DNA from: Planctomycetota bacterium
Lineage (GTDB): Bacteria > Planctomycetota > UBA8742 > UBA2392
Assembly (NCBI GenBank): GCA_020638635.1
Contig: JACKIE010000001.1
Coordinates: forward strand, 1-64,000
Length of the DNA: 64,000 nt
Reading direction: 5' to 3'
The stretch's first letter is position 1. Each line of letters starts with the position of its first letter. The notes beneath the pieces were generated by a model, which did not search any database, was not told the DNA's origin, and was given only the letters and a program-made list of their open reading frames with translations. This document shows positions 41,723-49,934 of this stretch, piece after piece. The position numbers and the translations under genes are program-made.

Positions 41723-43675
41723 CTAAACCGAGGCCTCGACGCGCTTGCGGATGTCCTCGATGTCCGGGTCGGGGATGGCTTCCATCAGGCGCTTGGTGTA
41801 GGCGTGCTGCGGGTTGCGGTAGATTTCCTCTGAGCTGGCGTACTCGACGATGTGCCCGCCGCGGCCGAAATCCTCTTCCTTCACGCCTTCGCGCTTGCCG
41901 TCGTCCCACAGCTCCTTGAGCGTCTTGCCGGGGCACATCACCGCGATGTCGTCGCTGATGAACTTCACCACGCTCAGGTCGTGTGAAATGAAGATGTAAG
42001 TCAGGCCGAACTCGTCCTGCAGGTCCAGCAGCAGGTTCAGCACGCCCGCCTGCACCGACACGTCCAGCGCGCTGACCGACTCGTCGCACACGATGAACTC
42101 GGGCTCGACCGCCAGCGTCCGCGCGATGCCCACGCGCTGGCGCTGGCCGCCGCTGAATTCGTGCGGGTAGCGCTTCAGGTGCTCGGGCGGCAGGCCGACC
42201 TTCTCCAGCAGCCAAGCCGCGCGGTCTTCACGCTCGCGCCGGTTGCCCTGCAGACCGTGGACCTGCATGGGCTCCATGATCGCGGCGCCGATGGTCATGC
42301 GCGGGTTGAGCGACGAGAACGGGTCCTGGAAGATGATCTGCATCTTGCGCCGCATGGCCCGCAGCTCGGCACTGGGCATGCCGGTGATCTCGCGGTCGCC
42401 GTAGTACACGCGACCCTCCGTGGGCTCGATCAAGCGCAGGATGCTGCGCCCCAGGGTGGTCTTGCCGCAGCCCGACTCCCCCACCAGGCCGATGGTGCGG
42501 CCCTTCTTCACGGTCAGGGTCACGTCGTCCACGGCCTTCACGTAGCCGACGGTGTGGCGGAAGACGCCCTTCTTGATAGGGAAGTAGGTCTTCAGTCCCT
42601 CGATCTTCAGCAGCGAGCTGTCGAAGTCCGGCATGTTCTCGCGCCGTTTTTCGGGTCGCTTCTTGCCGGGGATCTCCAGGTTCGGGTCCGTGGGGTCGAG
42701 CTCGATGCCCTTCTTGTCGGCCTCGATGAAATCCTCAACCGTCGGCAGGCGCTCGGCCTTTGTGGTCAGGCGCGGGCGGCAGGCCAGCAGGCCCTTGGTG
42801 TACGGGTGCTGCGGGTTGGCGAAGATGTCCAGCACGCGGCCGTACTCGACGATTTTGCCGCGGAACATCACGGCCACCTTGTCGGTGACGTCGGCGACCA
42901 CGCCCAGGTCGTGGGTGATGAACAGCACGGCCATGCGGCGCTCGCGCTGCAGTTTCTGGACCAGTTCGAGAATCTGCTTCTGGATGGTGACGTCGAGCGC
43001 TGTGGTCGGCTCGTCGCAGATCAACATGCGCGGGTTGCAGGCCAGCGCCATGGCGATCATCACGCGCTGCTTCATGCCGCCTGACAGCTCGAAGGGGTAC
43101 TGCTTGACGCGGGTGGCGGGGTCCGGGATGCCAACCTCGTCGAACAGCTCGATGGTGCGGTTCCAGGCCTCCTGCTTGGTCATACCGAGGTGCAGAGTCA
43201 GCGCCTCCACAACCTGTGAACCGCAGGTGAACACGGGGTTCAGGCTGGTCATCGGCTCCTGGAAGATCATGGCGATGTCGCCGCCGCGGATCTTGCGCAG
43301 CTGCGACTCGTTCATCTGCGTGAGGTCGCTGTCCACGCCGTCTTCGCCGCGCCACTGGATCCTGCCGCCCACGATGCGGCCTGTCTGGCTGGGCAGCAGC
43401 TTGAGCATGGAGTAGGCGGTCATGGACTTGCCTGAGCCCGACTCGCCGACCACGCCGAGGGTCTCGCCTTCGCCGATACGGATGCTGATGTCGTCAACGG
43501 CCTTCACCACGCCATGGTCGGTGTGGAAGTAGGTTTTCAGTCCCTGGATGTCTAGCAGGGGGTGTGCGACGATTTCGTCCTTCACGGAGTCGTGAACAAC
43601 GGGGCCGTGCACTCCGTCAACGCCGGCGAGTTCCGGCGCGACGTCGGGCTGGCGTTCTTCCTGCGGTTGGGTCAC
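41723..43675 (-). CDS. ABC transporter, fused double ATPase of the peptide/nickel (OppD-OppF) type
   Basis: 650 residues from a GTG at 43675, selected for a GGAGG site 6 bases upstream. Two ATPase domains in tandem. First: Walker A GESGSGKSM, signature LSGGMKQR, Walker B LICDEPTTALD. Second: Walker A GESGCGKTT, signature FSGGQRQR, Walker B VCDESVSALD. Each is followed by the oligopeptide-transporter C-extension (CRPRLTTKAERLPTVEDF in the first). This matches GsiA/YejF-type fusions that power peptide, glutathione or nickel uptake. No permease or binding protein is in the window, so the partners must be elsewhere. Confidence 0.92.
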   Translation of the reverse strand: MTQPQEERQPDVAPELAGVDGVHGPVVHDSVKDEIVAHPLLDIQGLKTYFHTDHGVVKAVDDISIRIGEGETLGVVGESGSGKSMTAYSMLKLLPSQTGRIVGGRIQWRGEDGVDSDLTQMNESQLRKIRGGDIAMIFQEPMTSLNPVFTCGSQVVEALTLHLGMTKQEAWNRTIELFDEVGIPDPATRVKQYPFELSGGMKQRVMIAMALACNPRMLICDEPTTALDVTIQKQILELVQKLQRERRMAVLFITHDLGVVADVTDKVAVMFRGKIVEYGRVLDIFANPQHPYTKGLLACRPRLTTKAERLPTVEDFIEADKKGIELDPTDPNLEIPGKKRPEKRRENMPDFDSSLLKIEGLKTYFPIKKGVFRHTVGYVKAVDDVTLTVKKGRTIGLVGESGCGKTTLGRSILRLIEPTEGRVYYGDREITGMPSAELRAMRRKMQIIFQDPFSSLNPRMTIGAAIMEPMQVHGLQGNRREREDRAAWLLEKVGLPPEHLKRYPHEFSGGQRQRVGIARTLAVEPEFIVCDESVSALDVSVQAGVLNLLLDLQDEFGLTYIFISHDLSVVKFISDDIAVMCPGKTLKELWDDGKREGVKEEDFGRGGHIVEYASSEEIYRNPQHAYTKRLMEAIPDPDIEDIRKRVEASV

Positions 43676-43786
43676 CGACTGCCTCCGGGTGGCTTGGGAA
43701 AGCGGGACTCTAGTTAACAAAGGTAATACGCGTCAAGCAAACAGGACGGGAAGCCTATCGCGCGCCGCCTCTGCAACCGCGCCCCG

Positions 43787-43814
43787 TTGACACTAAGGGG
43801 TCGAGTGTTACCTT
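43787..43814 (+). promoter_or_regulatory. Promoter of the tRNA-Leu gene
   Basis: Perfect -35 TTGACA (43787-43792), 16-base spacer, -10-like TACCTT (43809-43814); the tRNA begins 12 bases downstream, as expected for a short leader. Confidence 0.5.
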
Positions 43815-43826
43815 TCGCGCACCACT

Positions 43827-43913
43827 GCACAGGTGGCGGAATTGGCATACGCGCCAGACTAAGGATCTGGTTCCAGCAATGGATTGCGGGTTCAAGTCCC
43901 GCCCTGTGCACCA
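43827..43913 (+). tRNA. tRNA-Leu, anticodon AAG
   Basis: A class II tRNA. The acceptor stem GCACAGG pairs with CCTGTGC, discriminator A43910, and CCA is encoded (43911-43913). The anticodon stem CCAGA/TCTGG closes the loop CTAAGGA, giving anticodon AAG at 43861-43863. A 4-bp variable arm (TCCA/TGGA) and the T-stem GCGGG/CCCGC with loop TTCAAGT follow. The long variable arm and the D-arm GGCGGAATTGG fit leucine. A34 would need deamination to inosine to read CUC; bacteria more often use GAG here. Confidence 0.95.
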
Positions 43914-43955
43914 AAACAAAGCACCCCGACGAACGTCGGGGTGCTTTGTTTTGCC
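43913..43955 (+). terminator. Strong terminator after tRNA-Leu
   Basis: AAAACAAAGCACCCCGAC (43913-43930) pairs perfectly over 18 bp with GTCGGGGTGCTTTGTTTT (43935-43952), loop GAAC. It begins at the encoded CCA end. Confidence 0.92.
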
Positions 43956-44333
43956 CGTCATCGCTTCAGCGATGGCGGGCTGCTTCGCTGTCAAACGCCT
44001 GCGGCGTTTGAGGTTCAAGGCAGGCAGGGAGGGCTGTGTTACCCCCAGGCAAGTCTCTCACGCTGCAAGTTTTTTAACGAGCGGGATGCACATCTAACTC
44101 GTTCGAGAATCAAACCTTGTGCCGGCGGAAACGCGTGGAAAGCTTGTGGAAGCCTATTTTAAGCGGGTTTGGGCTTGATTGCTGTTTGACAGCTCGCTAA
44201 GCTGACGCCCCCGTACCGGGGAAGCACACAACCACCCGTTACACAAAAATTTTCATCGACCCGCCCCGTGGCGGGCCGTGGTCTTTTTGATTTCAGGCCC
44301 CGCTACGGCGCAAGGCGCAAACGGAGAACGAAC
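43956..44333 (+). promoter_or_regulatory. Long leader region of glnA
   Basis: No gene is seen. A candidate promoter is TTGATT (44175-44180), 17 bases, TAAGCT (44198-44203). A lone TTGACA (44186-44191) has no matching -10. The hairpin CCCGCCCCGTGGCGGG (44261-44276), followed by CTTTTTG at about 44282-44288, could be a leader attenuator. An ACGGAG site precedes the glnA start. Confidence 0.35.
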
Positions 44334-45782
44334 ATGGCCAGCGAAGGAACACTCCACCCGGAGGGCACCAGCGTGGACGACGTCATCAGCTTTGCCAAGG
44401 ACCGCGGATGCACCATGCTGGACATCCGCTTCATGGACCTGCCCGGACTCTGGCAGCACTACACCTTCCCCATCCGCAAGCTCGAGGCCGAGCTGTTCGA
44501 GGAAGGACTGCCCTTCGACGGCAGCAGCCTGCGCGGCTGGAAGACCATCAACGAGTCCGACATGCTGGTCATCCCGGACTCCGCCACCGCCTTCCTCGAT
44601 CCATTCATGAAGGAACCCACACTGGTGCTGATCGGCAACATCGTCGATCCCATCGAGCGCACGGCCTACGGCCGCTGCCCGCGCCAGGTTGCCCTGCGCG
44701 CCGAGCAGTACCTGAAGAGCACCGGCATCGGCGACACGATTTACTTCGGCCCGGAAGCCGAGTTCTTCATCTTTGACGACGTGCGCTTCCGCCAGACCAC
44801 CAACATGGGCTACTACGAGGTGGACAGCATCGAGGGCAGCTGGAACACCGACCGGCGCGAGGAAGGCGGCAACCTGGGCTACAAGCCGCGCACCAAGCAG
44901 GGCTACTTCCCCGTGCCGCCCATGGACAGCCTGCACGACATCCGCACCGAGATGCTGCTGACACTGGGGCAGCTTGGCTGCGTGCCCGAACTGCACCACC
45001 ACGAGGTCGCCAGCGGCGGCCAGTGCGAGCTCAGCATCCGCTTCAACACCCTGACCCGCATGGGCGACCAGCTCATGATGTACAAGTATGTGGTCAAGAA
45101 CGTCGCCCGCAAGCACGGCAAGGCCGCCACCTTCATGCCCAAGCCCCTGTACGGCGACAACGGCAGCGGCATGCACTGCCACAGCAGCATCTGGAAGGGC
45201 GGCAAGAACCAGTACGCCGGCGATGGCTACGCCGGCCTCAGCAAGACCGCCATCTACGCCATCGGCGGCGTCTTAAAGCATGCGGCCGCGCTGTGCGCGA
45301 TCACCAACCCGACAACCAACAGCTACCACCGCCTGGTGCCGGGCTACGAGGCGCCGGTTAACCTGGCCTACAGTAGCCGCAATCGCAGCGCCTGCGTGCG
45401 AATCCCGCTGACGAAGGACGAGGCGGTGGCCAAGCGCTTCGAGTACCGCTGCCCGGACCCGAGCAGCAACCCGTACCTGACGTTCGCCGCGATCACCATG
45501 GCGGCGCTGGACGGCATCCAGAACAAGATCGACCCGGGCCAGCCGATGGACAAGGACCTCTACGACCTGCCGCCCGAGCAGTTGAAAGAGATCCCCCAGA
45601 CGCCGGGCAGCCTGGAAGAATCCCTGCGCGCGCTGGAGCAGGACCACGCCTTCCTGCTCAAGGGCGACGTGTTCAGCAAGGACATCATAGAGGAGTGGAT
45701 CAGCTACAAGATGAAGAACGAAGTGCAGGCCATGCGGCTCAGGCCGCACCCGCACGAGTTCGAGCTGTATTTCGATATCTAG
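44334..45782 (+). CDS. glnA: Glutamine synthetase, type I (beta subtype)
   Basis: 482 residues from the ATG at 44334, preceded by an ACGGAG site. It makes glutamine from glutamate, ammonia and ATP in the cytoplasm, normally as a dodecamer. Landmarks: FDGSSLRGWKTINESDM, FGPEAEFFIFDDV, the ATP-binding KPLYGDNGSGMHCHSSIW, NPTTNSYHRLVPGYEAP and the R-x-x-x-R-I-P type SACVRIPL. Tyr410 lies in KDLYDLPPEQ, the adenylylation site of GSI-beta enzymes, so activity is probably controlled by GlnE-type modification. Transcribed alone behind a long leader. Confidence 0.96.
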   Translation: MASEGTLHPEGTSVDDVISFAKDRGCTMLDIRFMDLPGLWQHYTFPIRKLEAELFEEGLPFDGSSLRGWKTINESDMLVIPDSATAFLDPFMKEPTLVLIGNIVDPIERTAYGRCPRQVALRAEQYLKSTGIGDTIYFGPEAEFFIFDDVRFRQTTNMGYYEVDSIEGSWNTDRREEGGNLGYKPRTKQGYFPVPPMDSLHDIRTEMLLTLGQLGCVPELHHHEVASGGQCELSIRFNTLTRMGDQLMMYKYVVKNVARKHGKAATFMPKPLYGDNGSGMHCHSSIWKGGKNQYAGDGYAGLSKTAIYAIGGVLKHAAALCAITNPTTNSYHRLVPGYEAPVNLAYSSRNRSACVRIPLTKDEAVAKRFEYRCPDPSSNPYLTFAAITMAALDGIQNKIDPGQPMDKDLYDLPPEQLKEIPQTPGSLEESLRALEQDHAFLLKGDVFSKDIIEEWISYKMKNEVQAMRLRPHPHEFELYFDI

Positions 45783-45828
45783 TGTGGCGCAGGCTGCCAG
45801 CCCGCGACCGGCGAGCCAGAAACCAGAG

Positions 45829-45876
45829 CCCCCGCGACCTGCCCTGAGTCAATCGAAGGGTCACGCGGGGGTTTCT
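45829..45876 (+). terminator. Terminator after glnA
   Basis: CCCCCGCG (45829-45836) and CGCGGGGG (45864-45871) pair, with an inner CCCT/AGGG stem, followed by TTTCTG. The inner part contains CCCTGAGTCAATCGAAGGG, itself palindromic. Confidence 0.65.
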
Positions 45877-45985
45877 GCGTTCCGGCAGCGAAGTGTTTCG
45901 AACCGCACCCCGAACTCGCGAATCCACGGCGGCGAACGTCACCGCTAACACACACAGCCAATTCTGCGACCATGCGCACATCGCA

Positions 45986-46459
45986 TCAGCCGAGAGAAGG
46001 TATGCGCAACAACGATGCCACCCTTACCACATCCTCAAAAAGCCGGAGGGGATCGAGCAATGTGTTGCCATTGTCCGGAAGCGTTCCGGCGCGACCGTGA
46101 GCGAGCCAGTCCCTGATCGCCTGGTGATTTGTAACAAGTTGGATTCCGGTGCCGCTGTCAGCGACCGCTCTCCAGCAGTCAAGAATCTCATCGAGCTTGA
46201 TCCAATCGGTCTGATACCTCTGGCGCACAGCTCGACACCTGTCCCCGAGGGCACCCTCTCCGTTATGCACCTGGTGGTCGAACTCCCGGCGGAGCGTCCC
46301 TTCGAAGCTGGCAAACAAGGTGAGATAGGACTGTCTCGCGAGTTCCTTCGTGCTGCCCGCCTTCTGCGCTTCTGCGTGACGCGCTATCAAGCTTCGGGTG
46401 TCGACGAAGAATTGACGGATTGCCCGTGGGCGAAATTCCGGCCGCAGTTGGCGTTTCAT
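45986..46459 (-). CDS. HEPN-domain protein, probable ribonuclease
   Basis: 157 residues, all-helical by appearance. IRDWLAHGR (Arg116 to His121) fits the R-x4-6-H catalytic motif of HEPN ribonucleases, here of the R-[ND]-x-x-A-H-G type seen in the RiboL-PSP-like branch. The preceding helices (YLTLFASFEGTLRREFDHQV) carry the conserved aromatic and acidic residues common to that branch; that assignment is by eye. Its ATG overlaps the stop of the gene upstream (ATGA), so the two are co-translated. The region is more A/T-rich than its neighbours. A toxin, defence or RNA-processing role is inferred. Confidence 0.7.
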   Translation of the reverse strand: MKRQLRPEFRPRAIRQFFVDTRSLIARHAEAQKAGSTKELARQSYLTLFASFEGTLRREFDHQVHNGEGALGDRCRAVRQRYQTDWIKLDEILDCWRAVADSGTGIQLVTNHQAIRDWLAHGRAGTLPDNGNTLLDPLRLFEDVVRVASLLRIPSLG

Positions 46460-46932
46460 GCGCCAAGCACCTGAACCAGTTTCTGGAGAAACAGCTCCCT
46501 TGTCAGCGGAATGGACTTTGACTCATCAGACTCTACGGAGTCCAGCGGTTCGATTGTCCAATTTCGCTCACCGTTCCACCAAAGGTTGAAGCCGCCCTCT
46601 GCCGTCCAGACACCTACACGGGGCTTTGACTCAGCTGTCAGCTTTCCAAGCGGCCGAACGTAGATGCTCGTGCCATTCGGAGCCTTCAATTTAAGGGAGT
46701 ACGCAGTGTAGTTTCCAAAAAAGTGATCCTCGCCTTGTTCACCTTTGTCCTCGACCACTTCTAGAAGCCCTTGAGAAATGGCGTCACGAAGAAAGTCTTT
46801 CTTGATGGCGTCCCGCAGCCACTCGTGCGCCTTTTCCCATGCTAGCACTTCTTCCAACGAAACTTTCCGACGCGTCTTCATATTCTCCAGCGCGTTGAGT
46901 AGCTCTTCGTTTGGCGACTTCATCTGCGGCAT
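46456..46932 (-). CDS. Partner of the HEPN gene, unknown function
   Basis: 158 residues with no signal or membrane helix. Residues 1-60 are charged helices (NALENMKTRRKVSLEEVLAW); residues 60-158 look beta-rich with aromatic clusters (FFGNYTAYSLKLKAPNG; GGFNLWWNGERNWTIEPL). It is not an MNT-type nucleotidyltransferase, the usual HEPN partner. As the first gene of a two-gene unit with a 4-base overlap, it could be an antitoxin, sensor or substrate-recognition subunit. Family not recognised. Confidence 0.68.
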   Translation of the reverse strand: MPQMKSPNEELLNALENMKTRRKVSLEEVLAWEKAHEWLRDAIKKDFLRDAISQGLLEVVEDKGEQGEDHFFGNYTAYSLKLKAPNGTSIYVRPLGKLTAESKPRVGVWTAEGGFNLWWNGERNWTIEPLDSVESDESKSIPLTRELFLQKLVQVLGA

Positions 46933-47002
46933 GTCAGTCTCCTTGCAGGTGATTGTACCGTAAGTTCAACATAGTTGTGCAAGGGATTCGGCCGAACGGA
47001 CC

Positions 47003-47668
47003 TCATTCCACCGGCCGGTACCGGCCGCTTACGTCGCGTTTGGGTTCTTCGGGTTCGGTGAGTGACAGCCAGCGCTGGCCGCTTTCGTCGTACTCGACCA
47101 CGTCGCCGTTTTCGATCTCGTACACCCAGCCGTGCAGGCGGAGGCTGCCGGCGTCCATCTTCCTCTGGATGCACGGGTAGGTGCGCAGGTGCTCCACCTG
47201 CAGCTTCACGTTCTCCGCTACCGCCTCGCGCAGGTGGTTGTCGAACACCGCCGTATGCTCCTTACCGATGCGACGCTTGGCCTGCCGCGCGTAGCTGACC
47301 CACTTCTGCACGGCCGGCATATCCTCGGTGCCTTCCGGCCGCAGCAGGGCCGCCATGGCGCCGCAGTAGGTGTGGCCGCACACAATCACGTCGCGGATGG
47401 GCAGGCGGCTGATCGCGAACTCGATGCTGGCTGTCACGCCGCCCATGTACTTGCCGTACTGGGGAATGATGTTGCCGGCGTTGCGCACGATGAACAGTTC
47501 GCCGGGGCCGCAGCCGGTCAGGGTTTCAAAGGCAATGCGCGAGTCGCTGCAGCCGATCACCAGCGCATGGGGTTTCTGGCCGCTCTTGACCAGGTCGTCA
47601 TACAACGGCTTGAGTTGCGGGTAGGTGTCGCGCCGGAAGCGTTTGATGCCCTCAATGATCTTGTCCAT
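47003..47668 (-). CDS. Beta-class carbonic anhydrase
   Basis: 221 residues. Zinc ligands and the Asp/Arg dyad are present: VIGCSDSRIAFE gives Cys and Asp-Arg, and VCGHTYCGAMAAL gives His and the second Cys. GELFIVRNAGNII and GVTASIEFAI are family blocks. It interconverts CO2 and bicarbonate in the cytoplasm. It carries a C-terminal extension (LSLTEPEEPKRDVSGRYR) past the usual end. Divergent from the amidoligase operon, with 86 bases between starts. Confidence 0.94.
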   Translation of the reverse strand: MDKIIEGIKRFRRDTYPQLKPLYDDLVKSGQKPHALVIGCSDSRIAFETLTGCGPGELFIVRNAGNIIPQYGKYMGGVTASIEFAISRLPIRDVIVCGHTYCGAMAALLRPEGTEDMPAVQKWVSYARQAKRRIGKEHTAVFDNHLREAVAENVKLQVEHLRTYPCIQRKMDAGSLRLHGWVYEIENGDVVEYDESGQRWLSLTEPEEPKRDVSGRYRPVE

Positions 47669-47754
47669 GGCGGAAAGGAAGCATACCGGGTCGCCACCTG
47701 CAATGCTTTTCGCCCCGCTTGCGCGGGCTGTCGCTGGATACCAATATCTCAGGC

Positions 47755-48471
47755 ATGGGCCGCACCCTAGAGCTTGAGATTCTTCCCCAACCGGATGACC
47801 AGACCTGCGGCGTGACCTGCCTGCACGCCGTGTACGGTTATTACGGCCTGCAGCTCGAACTGGACTCGCTGATCAACGAAGTGGAACACCTGGCCTCGGG
47901 CGGCACCCTGGGCGTGCTGCTGGGGCTGGACGCCCTGCAACGCGGGTTTGACGTCACGCTTTACACATACAATCTGCAGCTCTTTGATCCCACCTGGTTC
48001 AACCAGCGCGGCGTGAACATCCGTGAAAAGCTGTTGCGCCAGGCGACCTTCAAGGACGATCCGCGCCTCACCGCCGCCACCCGGGGCTACGTCGAGTTCC
48101 TGGACCTGGGCGGCAAATTGAAGTACGAGAACCTGTCACCCAACCTGATCCGCCGTTACCTGAAAAAGGGTGTACCTTTGCTCACCGGCCTCAGTGCCAC
48201 CTACCTGTACGGCACGGCGCGCGAGTACGGGCCCCACGACGACTACAACGATATCCGGGGGGTGCCTTCGGGGCACTTCGTGGTTCTGATCGGCTACAGC
48301 CCGCGAGGCCGCGCCGTCGAGGTGGCGGATCCCTGGCGCCAGAACCCGATTACGGGCGAAGATCAGCACTACAGCGTTGATGTTGACCGGTTGATCGGGG
48401 CGATCCTGTTGGGCATCGTGACGTACGACGCCAACCTGCTGATCATCGAGCCCAAGAAGACCCGGAAATGA
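47755..48471 (+). CDS. C39-like papain-fold peptidase or acyltransferase of the amidoligase operon
   Basis: 238 residues from the ATG at 47755; no signal peptide. A complete papain-type triad is visible: Cys18 in DDQTCGVTCLHAVYGYYG, His174 in SGHFVVLIGYSP and Asp192 in VEVADPWRQNP. Proteins of this C39-like/BtrH-like group occur beside ATP-grasp amide ligases and may act as peptidases or as acyl-transfer enzymes. The stop overlaps the next start (ATGA), so translation is coupled to the RimK-type ligase. Cytoplasmic. Substrate unknown. Confidence 0.85.
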   Translation: MGRTLELEILPQPDDQTCGVTCLHAVYGYYGLQLELDSLINEVEHLASGGTLGVLLGLDALQRGFDVTLYTYNLQLFDPTWFNQRGVNIREKLLRQATFKDDPRLTAATRGYVEFLDLGGKLKYENLSPNLIRRYLKKGVPLLTGLSATYLYGTAREYGPHDDYNDIRGVPSGHFVVLIGYSPRGRAVEVADPWRQNPITGEDQHYSVDVDRLIGAILLGIVTYDANLLIIEPKKTRK

Positions 48472-49934
48472 ACACGCTGATCGTGGTCAACAACCCGGCC
48501 AAGTGGCCGCTGCAGATCCCCGACGTGGAGATCGTATCGGCCAAGTCGTACCTGACCGACCGGCGCTTCAGCGCGCGCAAGGGCGTCAAGGTATTCAACC
48601 TGTGCCGCTACTACACTTACCAGGCCATGGGTTACTACGTGTCGCTGCTGGCCGAGGCGCGCGGGCACCGCCCCATGCCGGACATCGCGACCATCATGAA
48701 CCTGCGCAGCCTCAGCATGCCGCGCGCGGAGGCCCAGGAAGTTGAAGAAGAGTTCCAGCGCGCCCTCAAGCCGATCAAGGGAGACGAGTTCACGCTCAGT
48801 ATCTATTTCGGGCGCAACATGGCCGCGCGCTACAAGCGCCTGGCCCTGATGCTGTTCAACCTGTTCCCCGCGCCGTTCCTGCGCGCTGAATTCGTGCGCG
48901 AGGCCGGCTGGTGGACGCTGGCCCACATCGGCACCATCCCCTATTCCGAGGTGCCCGACAGTCACAAGCCGTTCGTCCAACAGACAGCCACGGAGTACCT
49001 CTCCCGGGATCGCCGTCCGGGCTCGCGGCGCAAGCGCGCAAAGTACGACCTGGCGATCCTGTTCGACCCGGAAGAAGAACACGCACCGTCCAACGAGCGC
49101 GCCATCAAGCGCTTCGCCGACGCCGCCTGGGACCTCGGCATCAACACCGAAGTGATCGACAAAACCGACTACGGCCGGCTGGCTGAGTTCGACGCTTTGT
49201 TCATCCGCGAAACCACGGCCGTCAACCACCACACCTACCGCTTCTCGCGCCGCGCGGCGAACCTGGGGCTGGTGGTGATCGACGACCCGCTCAGCATCCT
49301 GCGCTGCACGAACAAGGTGTACCTGGCCGAGTTGCTGGACCACGCGGGCATCCCCGCGCCCCGCACCGTGATTGCGCACGAGGACAATCTCGACGACGTG
49401 ATCGTGCACCTGGGCCTGCCCTGCGTGCTGAAACGCCCCGACGGCGCCTTCAGCCAGGGCGTGATGAAGGCCGCGGACGTGGACGACCTGCGCAGCGCCA
49501 TCCAGGCGATGCTCGAGGACTCAGACCTGGTGCTGGCGCAGGAATGGATGCCCACCGAATACGACTGGCGCATCGGAGTTCTGGACGGAAAACCGCTCTA
49601 CGCCTGCCGCTACCACATGGCAAAGAAGCACTGGCAGATCGCCAAGCACGGGGACGGCGAGTCCCGCTTCGGCAAGGTGGACACGCTGCCGATAAGCGAA
49701 GCCCCGCCCAAAGTGGTCGAGGTGGCGGTCAAGTCCACAAAACTGATCGGTCGCAGCCTATACGGTGTGGACCTGAAAGAGGTCAACGGCAAGCCGCACG
49801 TGATTGAAGTGAACGACAACCCCAACCTTGATGCGGGCTACGAAGACGCAGTGTTGAAGGAAGAACTTTGGCGCACGATCGCGCAGGTGTTCCTGCAGCG
49901 CATCGAGGCCAAGCGCAACGGAGCATCCCTGTGA
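48468..49934 (+). CDS. RimK-type ATP-grasp ligase with RLAN N-terminal domain
   Basis: 488 residues. Residues 1-180 form the RLAN (RimK-like ATP-grasp N-terminal) domain (LIVVNNPAKWPLQIPDVEIV; KGVKVFNLCRYYTYQAMGYY). Residues 190-488 are the ATP-grasp core: FIRETTAVNHHTYRFSRRA, IDDPLSILRCTNKVYLAEL, LPCVLKRPDGAFSQGV for ATP binding, EYDWRIGVLDGKPLYACRYH and KPHVIEVNDNPNLDAGYED with the metal ligands. Such ligases join an amine to an acyl-phosphate, often adding glutamate. It overlaps both neighbours by 4 bases. Confidence 0.92.
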   Translation: MNTLIVVNNPAKWPLQIPDVEIVSAKSYLTDRRFSARKGVKVFNLCRYYTYQAMGYYVSLLAEARGHRPMPDIATIMNLRSLSMPRAEAQEVEEEFQRALKPIKGDEFTLSIYFGRNMAARYKRLALMLFNLFPAPFLRAEFVREAGWWTLAHIGTIPYSEVPDSHKPFVQQTATEYLSRDRRPGSRRKRAKYDLAILFDPEEEHAPSNERAIKRFADAAWDLGINTEVIDKTDYGRLAEFDALFIRETTAVNHHTYRFSRRAANLGLVVIDDPLSILRCTNKVYLAELLDHAGIPAPRTVIAHEDNLDDVIVHLGLPCVLKRPDGAFSQGVMKAADVDDLRSAIQAMLEDSDLVLAQEWMPTEYDWRIGVLDGKPLYACRYHMAKKHWQIAKHGDGESRFGKVDTLPISEAPPKVVEVAVKSTKLIGRSLYGVDLKEVNGKPHVIEVNDNPNLDAGYEDAVLKEELWRTIAQVFLQRIEAKRNGASL

